A stretch of DNA of 64,000 nt from Cellulomonas fimi (GTDB lineage: Bacteria > Actinomycetota > Actinomycetes > Actinomycetales > Cellulomonadaceae), in assembly GCF_012952065.1 (NCBI RefSeq), contig NZ_JABCJJ010000018.1, positions 1 to 64,000 on the forward strand, written 5' to 3'. The position numbers and the translations under genes were made by a program. The notes beneath the pieces are model-generated. The model made no database searches. It was not told where the DNA came from and worked only from the letters and a program-made list of their open reading frames with translations. This document shows positions 8,683 to 18,194 of this stretch, piece after piece. Positions within the stretch are counted from its first letter, which is position 1, and each line of letters begins with the position of its first letter.

Positions 8683-8689
8683 GCGCGCC

Positions 8690-8695
8690 AGCGTA
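8690..8695 (-). promoter_or_regulatory. -10 element for the DesK-type kinase, leaderless
   Basis: Minus-strand TACGCT, then 7 nt, then ATG 8682. The transcript would begin at or next to the start codon. Confidence 0.55.
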
Positions 8696-8825
8696 GGTGC
8701 GCGACTACCGAGGTCGCGTCCGCCTGCGGACGGACCCGGCCGCAGCGCGGTCCGCGTCGGGGCGGATCGGATCGGCGGACCGACATCTCCCGGTGTCCGC
8801 TCGACGCCGAGGGGGTCTCGTGACC

Positions 8826-8831
8826 TAGCAT
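8826..8831 (+). promoter_or_regulatory. -10 element for the OmpR-type regulator, leaderless
   Basis: TAGCAT followed by exactly 6 nt and ATG 8838 (TAGCATggccgaATG). No Shine-Dalgarno sequence is present, as expected for a leaderless mRNA. It is divergent from the DesK-type kinase promoter in the same 155-nt gap. Confidence 0.65.
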
Positions 8832-8837
8832 GGCCGA

Positions 8838-9530
8838 ATGACCCAGGTGCTGCTGGCTGAGGACGACCCTGCGATTGCCGAGCCTTTGGCACGAGCGCTC
8901 GGCCGTGAAGGGTATGACGTGATCGTGCAAGGCACTGGTCAAGGTGCCATCGAGAGCGCAGCCCACGCCGATCTCGTGGTTCTCGACCTCGGCCTGCCCG
9001 ACATGGACGGCCTCGACGTGGCCCGGGCCATCCGGAACCAGGGTCTGACGACGCCGGTGCTCGTCCTGACGGCCCGCGCGGACGAGGTCGACCTGGTGGT
9101 CGGTCTCGACGCGGGCGCCGACGACTACGTGACCAAGCCGTTCCGGCTCGCCGAGCTGCTCGCGCGTGTCCGCGCGCTGCTGCGCCGCACGCACGGCGAC
9201 CCGGTCGACGAGGACGAGCTGCACGCGCAGAACGTCCGGGTCGACGTCGCCGCTCACCGCGCCTTCCAGGGCGAGCGAGAGCTGCACCTGACGGCCAAGG
9301 AGTTCGACCTGCTGCGCGTGCTGGTGGCCGCCGCCGGGACGGTCGTCTCGCGCGAGACGCTCATGCGCGAGGTCTGGGGCACGGATCCGTCCGGCTCGAC
9401 CAAGACGCTCGACATGCACGTCTCCTGGCTGCGCCGCAAGCTCGGTGACGACGCCAATGCGCCGCGCTACGTGACGACGGTCCGGGGGATGGGTTTCCGG
9501 TTCGAGACCGGCGAGCACGCGGTGGCCTGA
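8838..9530 (+). CDS. OmpR/PhoB-family response regulator
   Basis: Two-component regulator, 230 aa, normal length. The receiver has acidic residues in LLAEDDPAIAE, the phospho-acceptor Asp in LVVLDLGLPDMDG and Lys in DDYVTKPFRLAE. The C-terminal winged helix (LTAKEFDLLRVL, TLDMHVSWLRRKLG, VTTVRGMGFRFE) is of the PhoB type. Its kinase gene starts 4 nt after the stop, so the two form an operon. The target genes are unknown; membership of the MprA/TcrA-like group is inferred only from general similarity. Confidence 0.95.
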   Translation: MTQVLLAEDDPAIAEPLARALGREGYDVIVQGTGQGAIESAAHADLVVLDLGLPDMDGLDVARAIRNQGLTTPVLVLTARADEVDLVVGLDAGADDYVTKPFRLAELLARVRALLRRTHGDPVDEDELHAQNVRVDVAAHRAFQGERELHLTAKEFDLLRVLVAAAGTVVSRETLMREVWGTDPSGSTKTLDMHVSWLRRKLGDDANAPRYVTTVRGMGFRFETGEHAVA

Positions 9531-9534
9531 CCGG

Positions 9535-10857
9535 ATGCGGCGCCGCGTCCTGCAGGCGACGATCGCCGCGGTGACGGTCGCGGTCCTCCTCCTCGGCTTT
9601 CCCCTCGCCTTCCTCGGCGCGCAGTACGCGCGGGACACCGAGGTGCGCGAGCTCGAGAACCGCGCGCTCTCGCTCGCGAGCACGATCGACTTCCGCGACT
9701 CCCGCGACATCGCGATGACCGAGAGCATGCTCGACCCGTACGTCGACGGTACGAACGCGCTCGCCGCGTCGGTGCTCGTCGTCGAGGCCGACGGGACCCG
9801 GCTGCAGGCGGGTGAGCCCATCACCGGGCGGTCGCTGTCGGCCGAGGCCGCCGCGGGCACGGGGGCGCTCGTGATCCTCACGATCTCGTGGTGGGACGTC
9901 TTCTGGCTGAGCGCCCGCGTCGTCACCCTCGTCGTCGCCGCGGCCGTCGTCGCCTTCGCGGCCGGGATCGCGATGGCGATGTGGCAGGCGAACCGCCTGG
10001 CCGCGCCGCTCGTCTACCTCGCCGCGTCGGCCGAGCAGCTCGGGTCGGGGCAGGTCCGCCCGAGCCTCGAGCCGTCCGGCGTCGAGGAGATCGACCTCGT
10101 GGCGGCCGAGCTGGCGCGCAGCTCCGACCGCATGGCGGGCCGGCTCGCGGCCGAGCGGCAGTTCGCGTCCGACGCGTCCCACCAGCTGCGCACGCCCCTG
10201 ACGGCGCTGTCGATGCGGCTCGAGGAGATCGCCGCGGCGTCGGACGACCCGGGGATCCAGGACGAGGCACGGATCTCCCTCGAGCAGGTCGAGCGGCTGG
10301 TCACGGTGGTCGACGACCTGCTGGGTCGCTCGCGACGCGCCCAGGGAGGCACGACCGAGGCCGTGCGTCTGATCGACGTCGTGCGCCAGCAGGAGGAGGA
10401 GTGGGAGCCGACGTTCCGGGCGGCGGGACGCGAGCTCGTGCTCGACGTCGCCGAGGACACCCAGGTGCTCGCGACACCCGGGGCGCTCGCCCAGGCGATC
10501 GCGACGCTGATCGAGAACTCGCTCAAGCACGGCGGCGGGCGCACGACGGTGCGGTCGCGCCCGAGCGGTCCCAGCGGTGCGACGGTGGTCGAGGTCGCCG
10601 ACGAGGGCGACGGCGTCCCCGACGAGCTCGCTCCGCGGATCTTCGAGCGCGGCACGACGTCGGGAGCCGGCACGGGGCTGGGGCTCGCGCTCGCGCGGGA
10701 CCTGGTGACGGCCGACGGCGGCCGGCTCGAGCTCGCGCAGCGCCGACCGGCCGTGTTCGCGATCTTCCTGGCCGGCGTCCCCAGGTCGCTCGACCCGGAC
10801 GTCGTCATGCCGCGCGGCTCGGTGGTCTCGACGGGCAAGGAGCGCCGGAGGCGGTGA
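9535..10857 (+). CDS. HAMP-domain sensor histidine kinase
   Basis: Membrane histidine kinase, 440 aa, cognate partner of the OmpR-type regulator. A first membrane helix at about residues 8-28 is followed by a short extracytoplasmic sensor, a second helix at about 120-145, and HAMP (RLAAPLVYLAASAEQLGSG). The HisKA box is ASDASHQLRTPLTALS, and the HATPase has N box IENSLKHGG, G1 VADEGDGVP and G2 GTGLGLALA. The sensor region is small (about 85 residues), so the stimulus cannot be guessed. Transcription ends close to the opposing GtrA gene; the 21-nt gap holds no convincing terminator. Confidence 0.94.
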   Translation: MRRRVLQATIAAVTVAVLLLGFPLAFLGAQYARDTEVRELENRALSLASTIDFRDSRDIAMTESMLDPYVDGTNALAASVLVVEADGTRLQAGEPITGRSLSAEAAAGTGALVILTISWWDVFWLSARVVTLVVAAAVVAFAAGIAMAMWQANRLAAPLVYLAASAEQLGSGQVRPSLEPSGVEEIDLVAAELARSSDRMAGRLAAERQFASDASHQLRTPLTALSMRLEEIAAASDDPGIQDEARISLEQVERLVTVVDDLLGRSRRAQGGTTEAVRLIDVVRQQEEEWEPTFRAAGRELVLDVAEDTQVLATPGALAQAIATLIENSLKHGGGRTTVRSRPSGPSGATVVEVADEGDGVPDELAPRIFERGTTSGAGTGLGLALARDLVTADGGRLELAQRRPAVFAIFLAGVPRSLDPDVVMPRGSVVSTGKERRRR

Positions 10858-10878
10858 GCGCGCCGGCCGGCCGAAGCG

Positions 10879-11412
10879 TCAGACCCGCGTGCTCAGGTCG
10901 GTCCGGGGCTCGCCGTCCGGGGACCTGAGCGCCGCGTCGAGCGACGTGGCGGTCGGTGCGCCGGTGAACACCAGGTGGCGGTAGCAGAGGTACCGGAACG
11001 CCGTGCCCAGCACGAGTCCGACGCCGTTCGCCGAGATGTTGTCGGCGAGGGGTGACGTCAGGCCCAGCACGTAGTGCGAGAACGCGAGGCATCCCACGCC
11101 GATCGCCAGGCCACCCACGTTGACCAGCGCGAAGCCGAGCAGCTCGCGCGTGCGCGTCTCGGTCCTGCGGTCGGCGAAGGTCCACCAGCGGTTGCCGAGC
11201 CACGCGACCACCGTCGCGACGGTGACCGACACCACCTTGGCGGTCAGCGGCTTCTCGCCGAGCAGCTCGCCCGGGCCGAAGCGCAGCAGGTTGAACAGGC
11301 CCAGGTCGACGACGTAGGCCAGCGCGCCGACCGAGCCGAACCGCGCGAGCTCCGCGCCGCGGCGGCGCGCGGCCAGGACCCGCGCTGCGGAGGGCGCCCG
11401 GCGAGTCGTCAC
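10879..11412 (-). CDS. GtrA family membrane protein
   Basis: Small polytopic protein, 177 aa, with four predicted membrane helices (starting FGSVGALAYVVDLGLFNLL, then KVVSVTVATVVAWLGNRWWTF). GtrA proteins are proposed to help flip or handle polyprenyl-linked sugars in surface polysaccharide assembly. The start is GTG 11412. A homologue next to purK/purE is a conserved actinobacterial arrangement (for example Rv3277 in mycobacteria, from memory). The charged C-terminal tail is not conserved in the family as far as I can tell. Confidence 0.88.
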   Translation of the reverse strand: MTTRRAPSAARVLAARRRGAELARFGSVGALAYVVDLGLFNLLRFGPGELLGEKPLTAKVVSVTVATVVAWLGNRWWTFADRRTETRTRELLGFALVNVGGLAIGVGCLAFSHYVLGLTSPLADNISANGVGLVLGTAFRYLCYRHLVFTGAPTATSLDAALRSPDGEPRTDLSTRV

Positions 11413-11418
11413 CGGGAG

Positions 11419-11424
11419 AGGCTA
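11419..11424 (-). promoter_or_regulatory. -10 element for the GtrA gene, leaderless
   Basis: Minus-strand TAGCCT, 6 nt, then GTG 11412. There is no ribosome site between them. Confidence 0.6.
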
Positions 11425-11541
11425 GACCGTCGGGCCTGCGACTGTCGCCCGGGCCCGGGCGGATCGCCGTGATCCGGCGGACCCCGGGCTTCTCGGGCGG
11501 CGCGGAAGCTCCGGCGACCCGAGGTTCGGCACGCGCTCGAC

Positions 11542-11547
11542 TAGGCT
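11542..11547 (+). promoter_or_regulatory. -10 element for purK-purE, near-leaderless
   Basis: TAGGCT followed by 8 nt and GTG 11556. This spacing and the beginning of PurK homology at the GTG support that start over the upstream ATG at 11469. Confidence 0.6.
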
Positions 11548-11555
11548 CACCGCTC

Positions 11556-12809
11556 GTGGCAGCACCTGTGGTGGCGGTGGTCGGCGGTGGGCAGCTCGCC
11601 CGGATGATGTCGCCCGCGGCGACGGCGCTCGGGGTCCACCTGCGCGCCCTGGTCGAGGACGCGGCGTCGTCGGCGGCGCAGGTGGTCCCCGACGCACTCG
11701 TCGGCGCGGCGAGCGACGAGGCCGCGGTCCGCGCGCTCGTCGACGGGACGAGCGGGGATGGCTCGGCAGGACGCGGCGACCCGGCCGCCGCCGAACCGGC
11801 CGACGTCCTGACGTTCGAGCACGAGCACGTGCCGAACGCGCTGCTCGAGCAGCTCGTCGCCGAGGGGCACCCGGTCCGCCCCGACGCCGCGGCGCTGGTC
11901 CACGCGCAGGACAAGATCGTCATGCGGCGTCGCCTCACCGAGCTCGGCGTGCCGTGCCCGCGCTGGTCCGAGCTGCCGGACCACGCCGCGCTCGAGGCCT
12001 TCCTCGCGTCCGTCGGCGGCACGGCGGTCGTCAAGACGGCTCGCGGCGGCTACGACGGCAAGGGCGTCCGGGTCGTCCACTCGGCCGAGGACGTGGCGGA
12101 CTGGTTCGAGGCCGCCCAGGCGGAGGACGGCACGGGCGTCCCGCTGCTGGTGGAGGAGCGCGTGCCGTTCACCCGCGAGCTCGCCGTGCTCGTCGCGAGG
12201 CGGCCCTCGGGCCAGGTGCGCGCCTGGCCGGTGGTCGAGTCGATCCAGGAGGACGGGGTCTGCGCCGAGGTGATCGCCCCCGCGCCCGGGCTGACCCCCG
12301 AGCTCGCCCGGGCGGCGACCGAGCTCGCGGTGCGGGTCGCGGACGGGCTGGGGGTGACCGGGGTCCTGGCCGTCGAGCTGTTCGAGGTGCCCGGCGCGGA
12401 CAGCGGCGCGCCGACCGTTCTCGTCAACGAGCTGGCCATGCGCCCGCACAACTCGGGGCACTGGACGATCGACGGCGCGGTCACGAGCCAGTTCGAGCAG
12501 CACCTGCGCGCCGTGCTCGACCTGCCGCTCGGTGAGACGACCGCCCGCGCGCGGTGGTCCGTCATGGCGAACGTGCTGGGCAGCGCGCACGCCGACCTCG
12601 CCGCCGCCCTGCCGGAGGTCACGGCGCTCGACCCGGGGGCCAAGGTGCACCTCTACGGCAAGGCGGTGCGCCCGGGGCGCAAGCTCGGACACGTCACGGT
12701 GACGGGTGACGAGCTCGACGACGTCCGTTCACGGGCGCGGGCCGCGGCGGCGGTGCTGCGCGGTGACGCGCCGGACCCGGTGCGCGTGACGAGCGGAGGA
12801 GCGCGATGA
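11556..12809 (+). CDS. purK: N5-carboxyaminoimidazole ribonucleotide synthase
   Basis: ATP-grasp enzyme that converts AIR, bicarbonate and ATP to N5-CAIR in purine synthesis; 417 aa. The N-terminal dinucleotide-like fold starts [14 protein letters not shown]. The ATP-grasp core has [28 protein letters not shown] and the metal-binding [13 protein letters not shown]. The start was placed at GTG 11556, where family homology begins and a -10 lies just upstream. The stop overlaps the purE start (ATGA), so the two steps are co-translated. The protein is slightly longer than Escherichia coli PurK, as usual in actinobacteria. Confidence 0.96.
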   Translation: MAAPVVAVVGGGQLARMMSPAATALGVHLRALVEDAASSAAQVVPDALVGAASDEAAVRALVDGTSGDGSAGRGDPAAAEPADVLTFEHEHVPNALLEQLVAEGHPVRPDAAALVHAQDKIVMRRRLTELGVPCPRWSELPDHAALEAFLASVGGTAVVKTARGGYDGKGVRVVHSAEDVADWFEAAQAEDGTGVPLLVEERVPFTRELAVLVARRPSGQVRAWPVVESIQEDGVCAEVIAPAPGLTPELARAATELAVRVADGLGVTGVLAVELFEVPGADSGAPTVLVNELAMRPHNSGHWTIDGAVTSQFEQHLRAVLDLPLGETTARARWSVMANVLGSAHADLAAALPEVTALDPGAKVHLYGKAVRPGRKLGHVTVTGDELDDVRSRARAAAAVLRGDAPDPVRVTSGGAR

Positions 12810-13360
12810 GTGCGGGGGCAGCAGCGGTCGTCGGGATCGTGATGGGGTCGGACTCGGACTGGCCCGTGATGCAGGGCGCCGCCGACGCGCTCGCGGAGTT
12901 CGGCGTCGGCGTCGAGGTCGACGTGGTCTCCGCCCACCGCCAGCCCGAGAAGATGCTCGACTACGGCCGCACCGCCGCCGACCGAGGGCTGCGGGCGATC
13001 GTGGCGGGCGCCGGCGGCGCCGCCCACCTGCCCGGGATGCTCGCGTCCGTCACCGTGCTGCCCGTCATCGGCGTCCCGGTGCCCCTCGCCCATCTCGACG
13101 GCATGGACTCGCTGCTGTCGATCGTCCAGATGCCTGCCGGCGTCCCGGTCGCGACCGTCTCGGTCGGCGGCGCCCGCAACGCCGGCCTGCTCGCGGTGCG
13201 GATCCTGGCGTCGGGAACGGACGACGACGCCGCGCGGCTGCGAGCGGCGATGCGCGACTTCCAGGACGGTCTCGCTGCGCAGGCGACGGCGAAGGGCGAG
13301 CGCCTGCGCTCGCGGTACGGCTCCGGGGGGCGCGGTCAATCGACCGGCTTCAGCGCCTGA
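12806..13360 (+). CDS. purE: N5-carboxyaminoimidazole ribonucleotide mutase
   Basis: Class I PurE, 184 aa, converts N5-CAIR to CAIR downstream of PurK. Signature stretches are [25 protein letters not shown] (catalytic His), [12 protein letters not shown] and [17 protein letters not shown]. It overlaps purK by 4 nt. The tail after residue 165 is a poorly conserved extension. Confidence 0.97.
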   Translation: MSAGAAAVVGIVMGSDSDWPVMQGAADALAEFGVGVEVDVVSAHRQPEKMLDYGRTAADRGLRAIVAGAGGAAHLPGMLASVTVLPVIGVPVPLAHLDGMDSLLSIVQMPAGVPVATVSVGGARNAGLLAVRILASGTDDDAARLRAAMRDFQDGLAAQATAKGERLRSRYGSGGRGQSTGFSA

Positions 13361-13468
13361 TCGGGGGTCAGCGGTCCGTCGCTCGGACGAGCGCGTCCCG
13401 CACCGCGGTGGGCGTGCGGCGCCGTCGACCGCGACGGCCCTCGACCTGCGAGTCCGCCGCTTCGCGCC

Positions 13469-13474
13469 TACCGT
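13469..13474 (+). promoter_or_regulatory. -10 element for the first acyltransferase, leaderless
   Basis: TACCGT, 6 nt, ATG 13481. It favours the ATG over the GTG one codon upstream. The 120-nt gap after purE holds nothing else recognisable. Confidence 0.55.
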
Positions 13475-13480
13475 CGAGTG

Positions 13481-14659
13481 ATGGCTGAGGCGACCGTCAG
13501 TACGTCCCTGGTGCCCCCGGGCGCGCTGACCGGCGCACCACCCGCCGGGTCGCCGGACGGGCAGGTCGCCCGGACCCCGCGACTCGTCGCGCTCGACGGG
13601 CTGCGCTTCTTCGCCGCCGTGGGCGTCATGCTCTACCACTACACGGTGCGCAACTCGCAGGCGTGGGGCCAGCCGCCGGCCGAGGTCTTCCCGCAGCTGG
13701 GGAGCTGGGTCGTGTACTTCGCGCTCGGCCCGGAGATGTTCTTCGTGCTCAGCGGCTTCGTCATCCTCATGACCGCCTGGGGCCGCTCGGTCGCCAACGT
13801 CGCGGCGTCGCGGATCGCGCGCCTGTACCCCGCGTACTGGGCGGGCGTGCTCCTGACGGGCGCCCTGCTGCTGTGGATCTGGCCCGAGGGCAAGAACGTC
13901 ACGCCCGGCCAGGTCGGGGTCAACCTCACGATGTTTCAGAGCCTGTTCGAGGTCGACCACGTCGACGGCGTCTACTGGACGCTCTGGACCGAGCTGCGGT
14001 TCTACGCGTTGATCCTCGTGCTCACCGCGATCGGCGTCACCCGGCACCGGGTGCTGGTGTTCGCGACGGCGTGGCCGGCCGCGGCGCTGGTCGCCGACGT
14101 CACCGGGCCGCAGTGGCTGCGCGTCGTGCTGGTCACGGAGTACGCGCCGCTCTTCGCGGCCGGCATGGTGCTGTACGTGATCATGCGCTCGGGCCCCTCG
14201 CGCGCGGCGTGGCTGCTCGTCGCCGCGAACACGGCGGCCGCCGTGTGGCTCGTCGTGCCGAACCAGCTGGCCATGCAGGCGAGGAACACCGACGCGACGC
14301 CGTCGGCGGTGACGTTCGGCGTGCTGGTCGTCGCGTGCGTCGCGCTGGTCGCCGTCGCCGGCCTCACCCGGGTCTCCCGCATGGACGCGCGCTGGCTGAC
14401 GGCCGCGGGCACTCTCACCTACCCGCTCTACCTGATCCACGAGCACTGGGGCTGGTGGGGGATCTCGAAGCTGCACCCGGGGCTGCCACCGGCGGCGACG
14501 CTCGCGGTCGTGATGACGCTCGCGCTCGTGATGGCGGCGGCGATCCACGTCGGGGTCGAGCGGACGCTCGGGCCGCGGCTGCGCCGGGGCGTCCAGGGCG
14601 CGCTCGAGCGGCTGCCGAGCGTGCGGTCCCTCGTCGTGCCGGGACCGCAGGTGCGCTGA
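13481..14659 (+). CDS. acyltransferase family 3 (OafA-like) membrane protein
   Basis: Polytopic membrane protein, 392 aa, with about ten helices. Acyltransferase-3 features are LDGLRFFAAVGVMLYHY (conserved His), FVLSGFVI and RIARLYPAYW. Family members O-acetylate or otherwise acylate surface glycans using a cytoplasmic acyl donor. The gene stands alone on the plus strand between purE and an opposing glycosyltransferase, with stops 5 nt apart. A second member of this family lies at 56.4-57.5 kb, so the surface polymer is probably acylated. Confidence 0.9.
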   Translation: MAEATVSTSLVPPGALTGAPPAGSPDGQVARTPRLVALDGLRFFAAVGVMLYHYTVRNSQAWGQPPAEVFPQLGSWVVYFALGPEMFFVLSGFVILMTAWGRSVANVAASRIARLYPAYWAGVLLTGALLLWIWPEGKNVTPGQVGVNLTMFQSLFEVDHVDGVYWTLWTELRFYALILVLTAIGVTRHRVLVFATAWPAAALVADVTGPQWLRVVLVTEYAPLFAAGMVLYVIMRSGPSRAAWLLVAANTAAAVWLVVPNQLAMQARNTDATPSAVTFGVLVVACVALVAVAGLTRVSRMDARWLTAAGTLTYPLYLIHEHWGWWGISKLHPGLPPAATLAVVMTLALVMAAAIHVGVERTLGPRLRRGVQGALERLPSVRSLVVPGPQVR

Positions 14660-14664
14660 CCACG

Positions 14665-15747
14665 TCAGGCCCGGTAGCCGCCCGTCGCACGACCGGCCGG
14701 CGGGGGCGCGAGCCGCGCCTCGACCTCCGCGCGGGGGACGCGCGCCGTGCGGCCGATCCGCCGGCGCTCGCGCAGCATGGCGGGCAGCAGCCGGACGTAC
14801 GAGCCGACGACGCGGAGCCGCACGCGGACCGCGGACCACGGCTGGCTCCGGCGCACCGCGATCGAGGCGGTGGTCAGGAGGTAGCGACCGACGGCACGGA
14901 CCGCGAGCCCCCCCGTGGCGTTCTTGGTGAGCATCAGCAGGCGGTTGCGTCCGTCGTGGAACCGGAACAGGTCGCTGCCCTCGCCGGTCGACGCCGCGTG
15001 CACGTGGTGCACGACCGCCTCCGCGCAGTGCTCGATCCGGTAGCCCGCGAGCCGCAGCCGCCACGAGAGGTCCGAGTCCTCGTAGTACAGGAAGAAGTCC
15101 TCGTCGAAGAGCCCGACCTGCTCGAGCGCCGAGGTGCGCAGCACCGCTGCGGCGCCGCAGAAGCCGAAGACCTCGGGCTCCGGGTGGTGCGTCGAGGCGT
15201 CGGCCAGCCAGCCCCGGTCGACGCCGTAGCCGTCGCGGCGCACGACGTTCCCGGTCGAGTTCACGAGCGTGACCGGGCCGCGCGGATCCGGGACGTACTC
15301 GCCGTCCGGCCCGACGACGCGCGTCCCGGCCGGGTCGGACGCCGTCGCCGGCCGGAAGCGGTCGGCCAGCAGCACGGTCGCCGTCAGGGCGCCCACGTCG
15401 GCGGGTGCCGCGTCGAGCCCCCGCACCAGGGCGGCGACGAACGACGGCTCGGGCACGGCGTCGTTGTTGAGCAGGATGACGTGGCGGCTCGTCAGGCTGC
15501 GCAGGGCGAGGTTGTTGCCGCCCGCGAACCCCTCGTTGCGCGGCGAGCGGACGAGTCGGACGCCGGGGTGCTCGCGCGCCACGCGCTCGGCCGTCCCGTC
15601 GGACGACGCGTTGTCGACCACGACGACCTCCATGACGAGCCCGTCGAGCTGCTGGCGCTCGAGGCCGGCGAGGCAGTCCAGGACGAGGTCCGCGCCGTTG
15701 TAGGTGACCGTCACGACGGCGACGTCCGGTGTGGCCCCGCGGGTCAT
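14665..15747 (-). CDS. GT2 family glycosyltransferase, rhamnosyltransferase-like
   Basis: Cytoplasmic or membrane-peripheral GT-A glycosyltransferase, 360 aa. Motifs are VAVVTVTYNGADLVLDC, VVDNASSDGT, GFAGGNNLAL, ILLNNDAVPEP (DXD-type metal site) and FFLYYEDSDLSWRL. This pattern is shared with rhamnosyl and galactofuranosyl transferases of the WbbL/GlfT group. ATG 15747 overlaps the stop of the GT4 gene upstream (ATGA). It is the last gene of the run LCP-LCP-GT4-GT2. Donor and acceptor are not known; dTDP-rhamnose is made by genes in this window. Confidence 0.9.
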   Translation of the reverse strand: MTRGATPDVAVVTVTYNGADLVLDCLAGLERQQLDGLVMEVVVVDNASSDGTAERVAREHPGVRLVRSPRNEGFAGGNNLALRSLTSRHVILLNNDAVPEPSFVAALVRGLDAAPADVGALTATVLLADRFRPATASDPAGTRVVGPDGEYVPDPRGPVTLVNSTGNVVRRDGYGVDRGWLADASTHHPEPEVFGFCGAAAVLRTSALEQVGLFDEDFFLYYEDSDLSWRLRLAGYRIEHCAEAVVHHVHAASTGEGSDLFRFHDGRNRLLMLTKNATGGLAVRAVGRYLLTTASIAVRRSQPWSAVRVRLRVVGSYVRLLPAMLRERRRIGRTARVPRAEVEARLAPPPAGRATGGYRA

Positions 15748-16847
15748 GCGGCGAGGTACGCGTCGAGGGTCCGGTCGGCGAACCGGGACCAGGTGAACTC
15801 GCGCGCCCGGTCGCGGCGGAGCGCACGTGCGGCGTCGTCGTCGGGGGCGGAGAGGGCCGCGAGCAGGGCGCCGGCGAGGGCGTCGGGGTCCGACGGCGGG
15901 GCGGCGTGCGCGAGCGGGCCGGCGACCTCGCGCAGCGCGGGGATGTCGGACACCACGACGGGCCGCCCGCACGCGAGCGCCTCGAGCACGGGCAGGCCGA
16001 AGCCCTCGTCGAGCGACGGCAGGGCGAGCGCACGGGAGCCGGCCACCAGGCTGCGGAGCTCGTCGTCCTCGAGCCAGCCGGTCACGTGCACGCCGTCCTG
16101 CGCCGTCAGGGAATGCTCGCGGCCCGCGGGGCCGGCGAGCACGAGGGCCGGCACGCCGGCGTCAGCGGCGAGCGCCCGGGCGTGCGCGGCCAGGAGCGTC
16201 GGGAGGTTCTTGCGGGGGTCGAGCGAGCCGACGAACACGACGTACTCACGCGGCAGCCCCCGGACGTCGAGCCAGGCGGGATCCGGCGGGGTCGCGTCGA
16301 ACCATCCCCGGTCGACGCCGAGCGGGGTCGCCCGCACGCGGTCCGCGGGCAGTGCGTAGTGGGCGCGGACGGCGGTCGCGACCGTCTCGCTGGGCGTCAC
16401 CACCAGCGCGCCGCGGTCGAGCGCGCGCGGCACGAGCTCGCGGTAGAGCAGGCTGGCCCGGCTCACCGTCCCGGCGTGCTCGACGTACGTGAGGTCGTGG
16501 ACGGTCACCACCTCGCGCGCGCGGCGCGTCGGCGGGGACGTGAAGTTGGTGCCGTGGAACACGTCGGTCCGGCCGACGAGGGCCTCGATCGGCGGCAGGG
16601 AGGTCCGTCGCCACAGCTCGCGCAGGAGCCGGGCGGGGACGCGGGGGCCGGCCTGGGTGATGCCTGCCGGGAGCCCGGTCAGGCGCGCGCCGCGGGCCGT
16701 CCACGTGGTGGCGCGGACCTCGGCGTCGAGCCCGCGGCGGGCGATCGCCGCCGGAAGCTCGTCGACGAGGTGCTGGACGTAGCGCCCGACGCCGGTGCGG
16801 GGCCCCAGGAGCGGGGTGGCGTCGAGGGTGATCCGCACGGGCGGCAT
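15744..16847 (-). CDS. GT4 family glycosyltransferase
   Basis: GT-B retaining glycosyltransferase, about 367 aa. The N-terminal domain starts RITLDATPLLGPRTGVGRYV and the C-terminal domain has VVFVGSLDPRKNLPTLLAAH and the E-x7-E region SLDEGFGLPVLEALACGRP. ATG 16847 is preferred; GTG 16862 would add five residues and neither has a clear ribosome site. It lies 53 nt after an LCP gene and overlaps the GT2 gene, so it probably builds part of the glycan that the LCP enzymes attach. Confidence 0.91.
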   Translation of the reverse strand: MPPVRITLDATPLLGPRTGVGRYVQHLVDELPAAIARRGLDAEVRATTWTARGARLTGLPAGITQAGPRVPARLLRELWRRTSLPPIEALVGRTDVFHGTNFTSPPTRRAREVVTVHDLTYVEHAGTVSRASLLYRELVPRALDRGALVVTPSETVATAVRAHYALPADRVRATPLGVDRGWFDATPPDPAWLDVRGLPREYVVFVGSLDPRKNLPTLLAAHARALAADAGVPALVLAGPAGREHSLTAQDGVHVTGWLEDDELRSLVAGSRALALPSLDEGFGLPVLEALACGRPVVVSDIPALREVAGPLAHAAPPSDPDALAGALLAALSAPDDDAARALRRDRAREFTWSRFADRTLDAYLAA

Positions 16848-16900
16848 CGTCTCATGCACCACCGGGGGAGCGGTCGTCAGGCGTCGCGCTCGGGCCGTGG

Positions 16901-18187
16901 TCAGGACCCGGGCATGCCGCCGACCGTGCCCGGGGGCAGTGCGCCCTCGGCGAGGTCGGCGAAGAACGCGGGCGTCGCGTCGGGGTCCAGGCGCACGGTC
17001 GACCCGACTCCGCCGGGCCGGTAGTTGGTGTCGAGGATCGGCGGGGTCCCGCGGATGCCCTCGGGACCGGTCGCCGCCCGGAAGCCGAGCGCGAGCCGGC
17101 CGAGGTCGAGGATCCCTGAACCCTCGCTCACGGCCAGCGCACCCAGGCCCGTGTCGACGAGCGCGACCTGCTTGGTCGGCTGGAGCGCGAGCGACGGGGT
17201 CGAGACGGCCGACGTCACCGCGCCGATGAGCTGCTGCTGGCGCAGACCTCGGCCGATGTCACCGGTGGGGTCGGACTGCCGCATGCGGGCGAACGCGAGC
17301 GCGGTGAACCCGTCGACGACCTGGCAGCCCGGGGCCGGCCACACCAGGCCCGAGTCTTGGTCGTCGACCGGGTACGCGATGTTCGGGTCCTCGAGGCACA
17401 GCTCGACGCCACCGACGGCGTCGACCACGTGCTGCACGCCGCCGAAGCCGATCTCGACGTAGTGGTCGACCCGCAGGCCGGTCAGCTGCTCGACCGTCTG
17501 GACGAGCAGCGGCGCGCCACCGAGCGAGAACGACGCGTTGAGCTTGCCCGGGCCCTGGCCGGGGATGTCGACGAACGTGTCGCGCGGGAGGCTGATGAGC
17601 GCCGCGGGCCCGCGCGAGGGGACCTGGAGCAGCATGATCGTGTCGGTGCGTGCGCCGAGGGTCTCGGCGTCCTCGATGACGCCGTCGGCGCGCGAGTCCG
17701 AGCCTGCGAGGAGGTAGGTCGTGCCCGCGGTGCCGGGCGCGGTCGTGAGGGCCTCGACGTGCTGGATCTTGCCGCTCGCCCAGATGAGGAGCCCGATCGG
17801 CCAGGCCAGCAGCAGCACGAGCACGAACGCGAGGACGCCCGCTGCTCGGCGGCCGCGCCGGCGGGGCCGACCGGCGGTCTCGGGACGAGGCGCAGGTGCG
17901 GGGACGTGCTCCGGCGGCCGGCTCACGCGCGGTTGCGCGGACGACCGCACGGGTGCAACGGGACCGGCAGGGTGCTGCGGACGGCCGACCGTGATGGCGT
18001 CCTCCGCGGCGGCCGGGCGCCGCGCTCCGCCCCCCGGGCTGAAGCTCGGCGGGCGGGTCGGTGGGACGGTGCGCTCGGACGCGGGAGCACGGCGGGGTGC
18101 TCGCGCGTCGTCGGCGGGGCGCGCGGAGCCACCGGGTCGGGCGCGGCTCGCGCCCGAGGGGCGCCGCGGCGGGGTCTCGGGTGTCAC
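16901..18187 (-). CDS. LytR-CpsA-Psr (LCP) family protein
   Basis: Membrane-anchored phosphotransferase-type ligase, 428 aa, of the family that moves glycopolymers from polyprenyl carriers to peptidoglycan. A long Pro/Arg-rich cytoplasmic tail (about 120 residues) leads to one membrane helix (AAGVLAFVLVLLLAWPIGLL). The extracellular LCP domain carries LLAGSDSRADG, ARTDTIMLL, ALISLPRDTFVDIP and KLNASFSLGG, including the conserved Arg and Asp residues that bind the polyprenyl pyrophosphate head. It starts 7 nt after the stop of a second LCP gene, giving a tandem pair. Confidence 0.94.
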   Translation of the reverse strand: MTPETPPRRPSGASRARPGGSARPADDARAPRRAPASERTVPPTRPPSFSPGGGARRPAAAEDAITVGRPQHPAGPVAPVRSSAQPRVSRPPEHVPAPAPRPETAGRPRRRGRRAAGVLAFVLVLLLAWPIGLLIWASGKIQHVEALTTAPGTAGTTYLLAGSDSRADGVIEDAETLGARTDTIMLLQVPSRGPAALISLPRDTFVDIPGQGPGKLNASFSLGGAPLLVQTVEQLTGLRVDHYVEIGFGGVQHVVDAVGGVELCLEDPNIAYPVDDQDSGLVWPAPGCQVVDGFTALAFARMRQSDPTGDIGRGLRQQQLIGAVTSAVSTPSLALQPTKQVALVDTGLGALAVSEGSGILDLGRLALGFRAATGPEGIRGTPPILDTNYRPGGVGSTVRLDPDATPAFFADLAEGALPPGTVGGMPGS

Positions 18188-18194
18188 GGCGGCG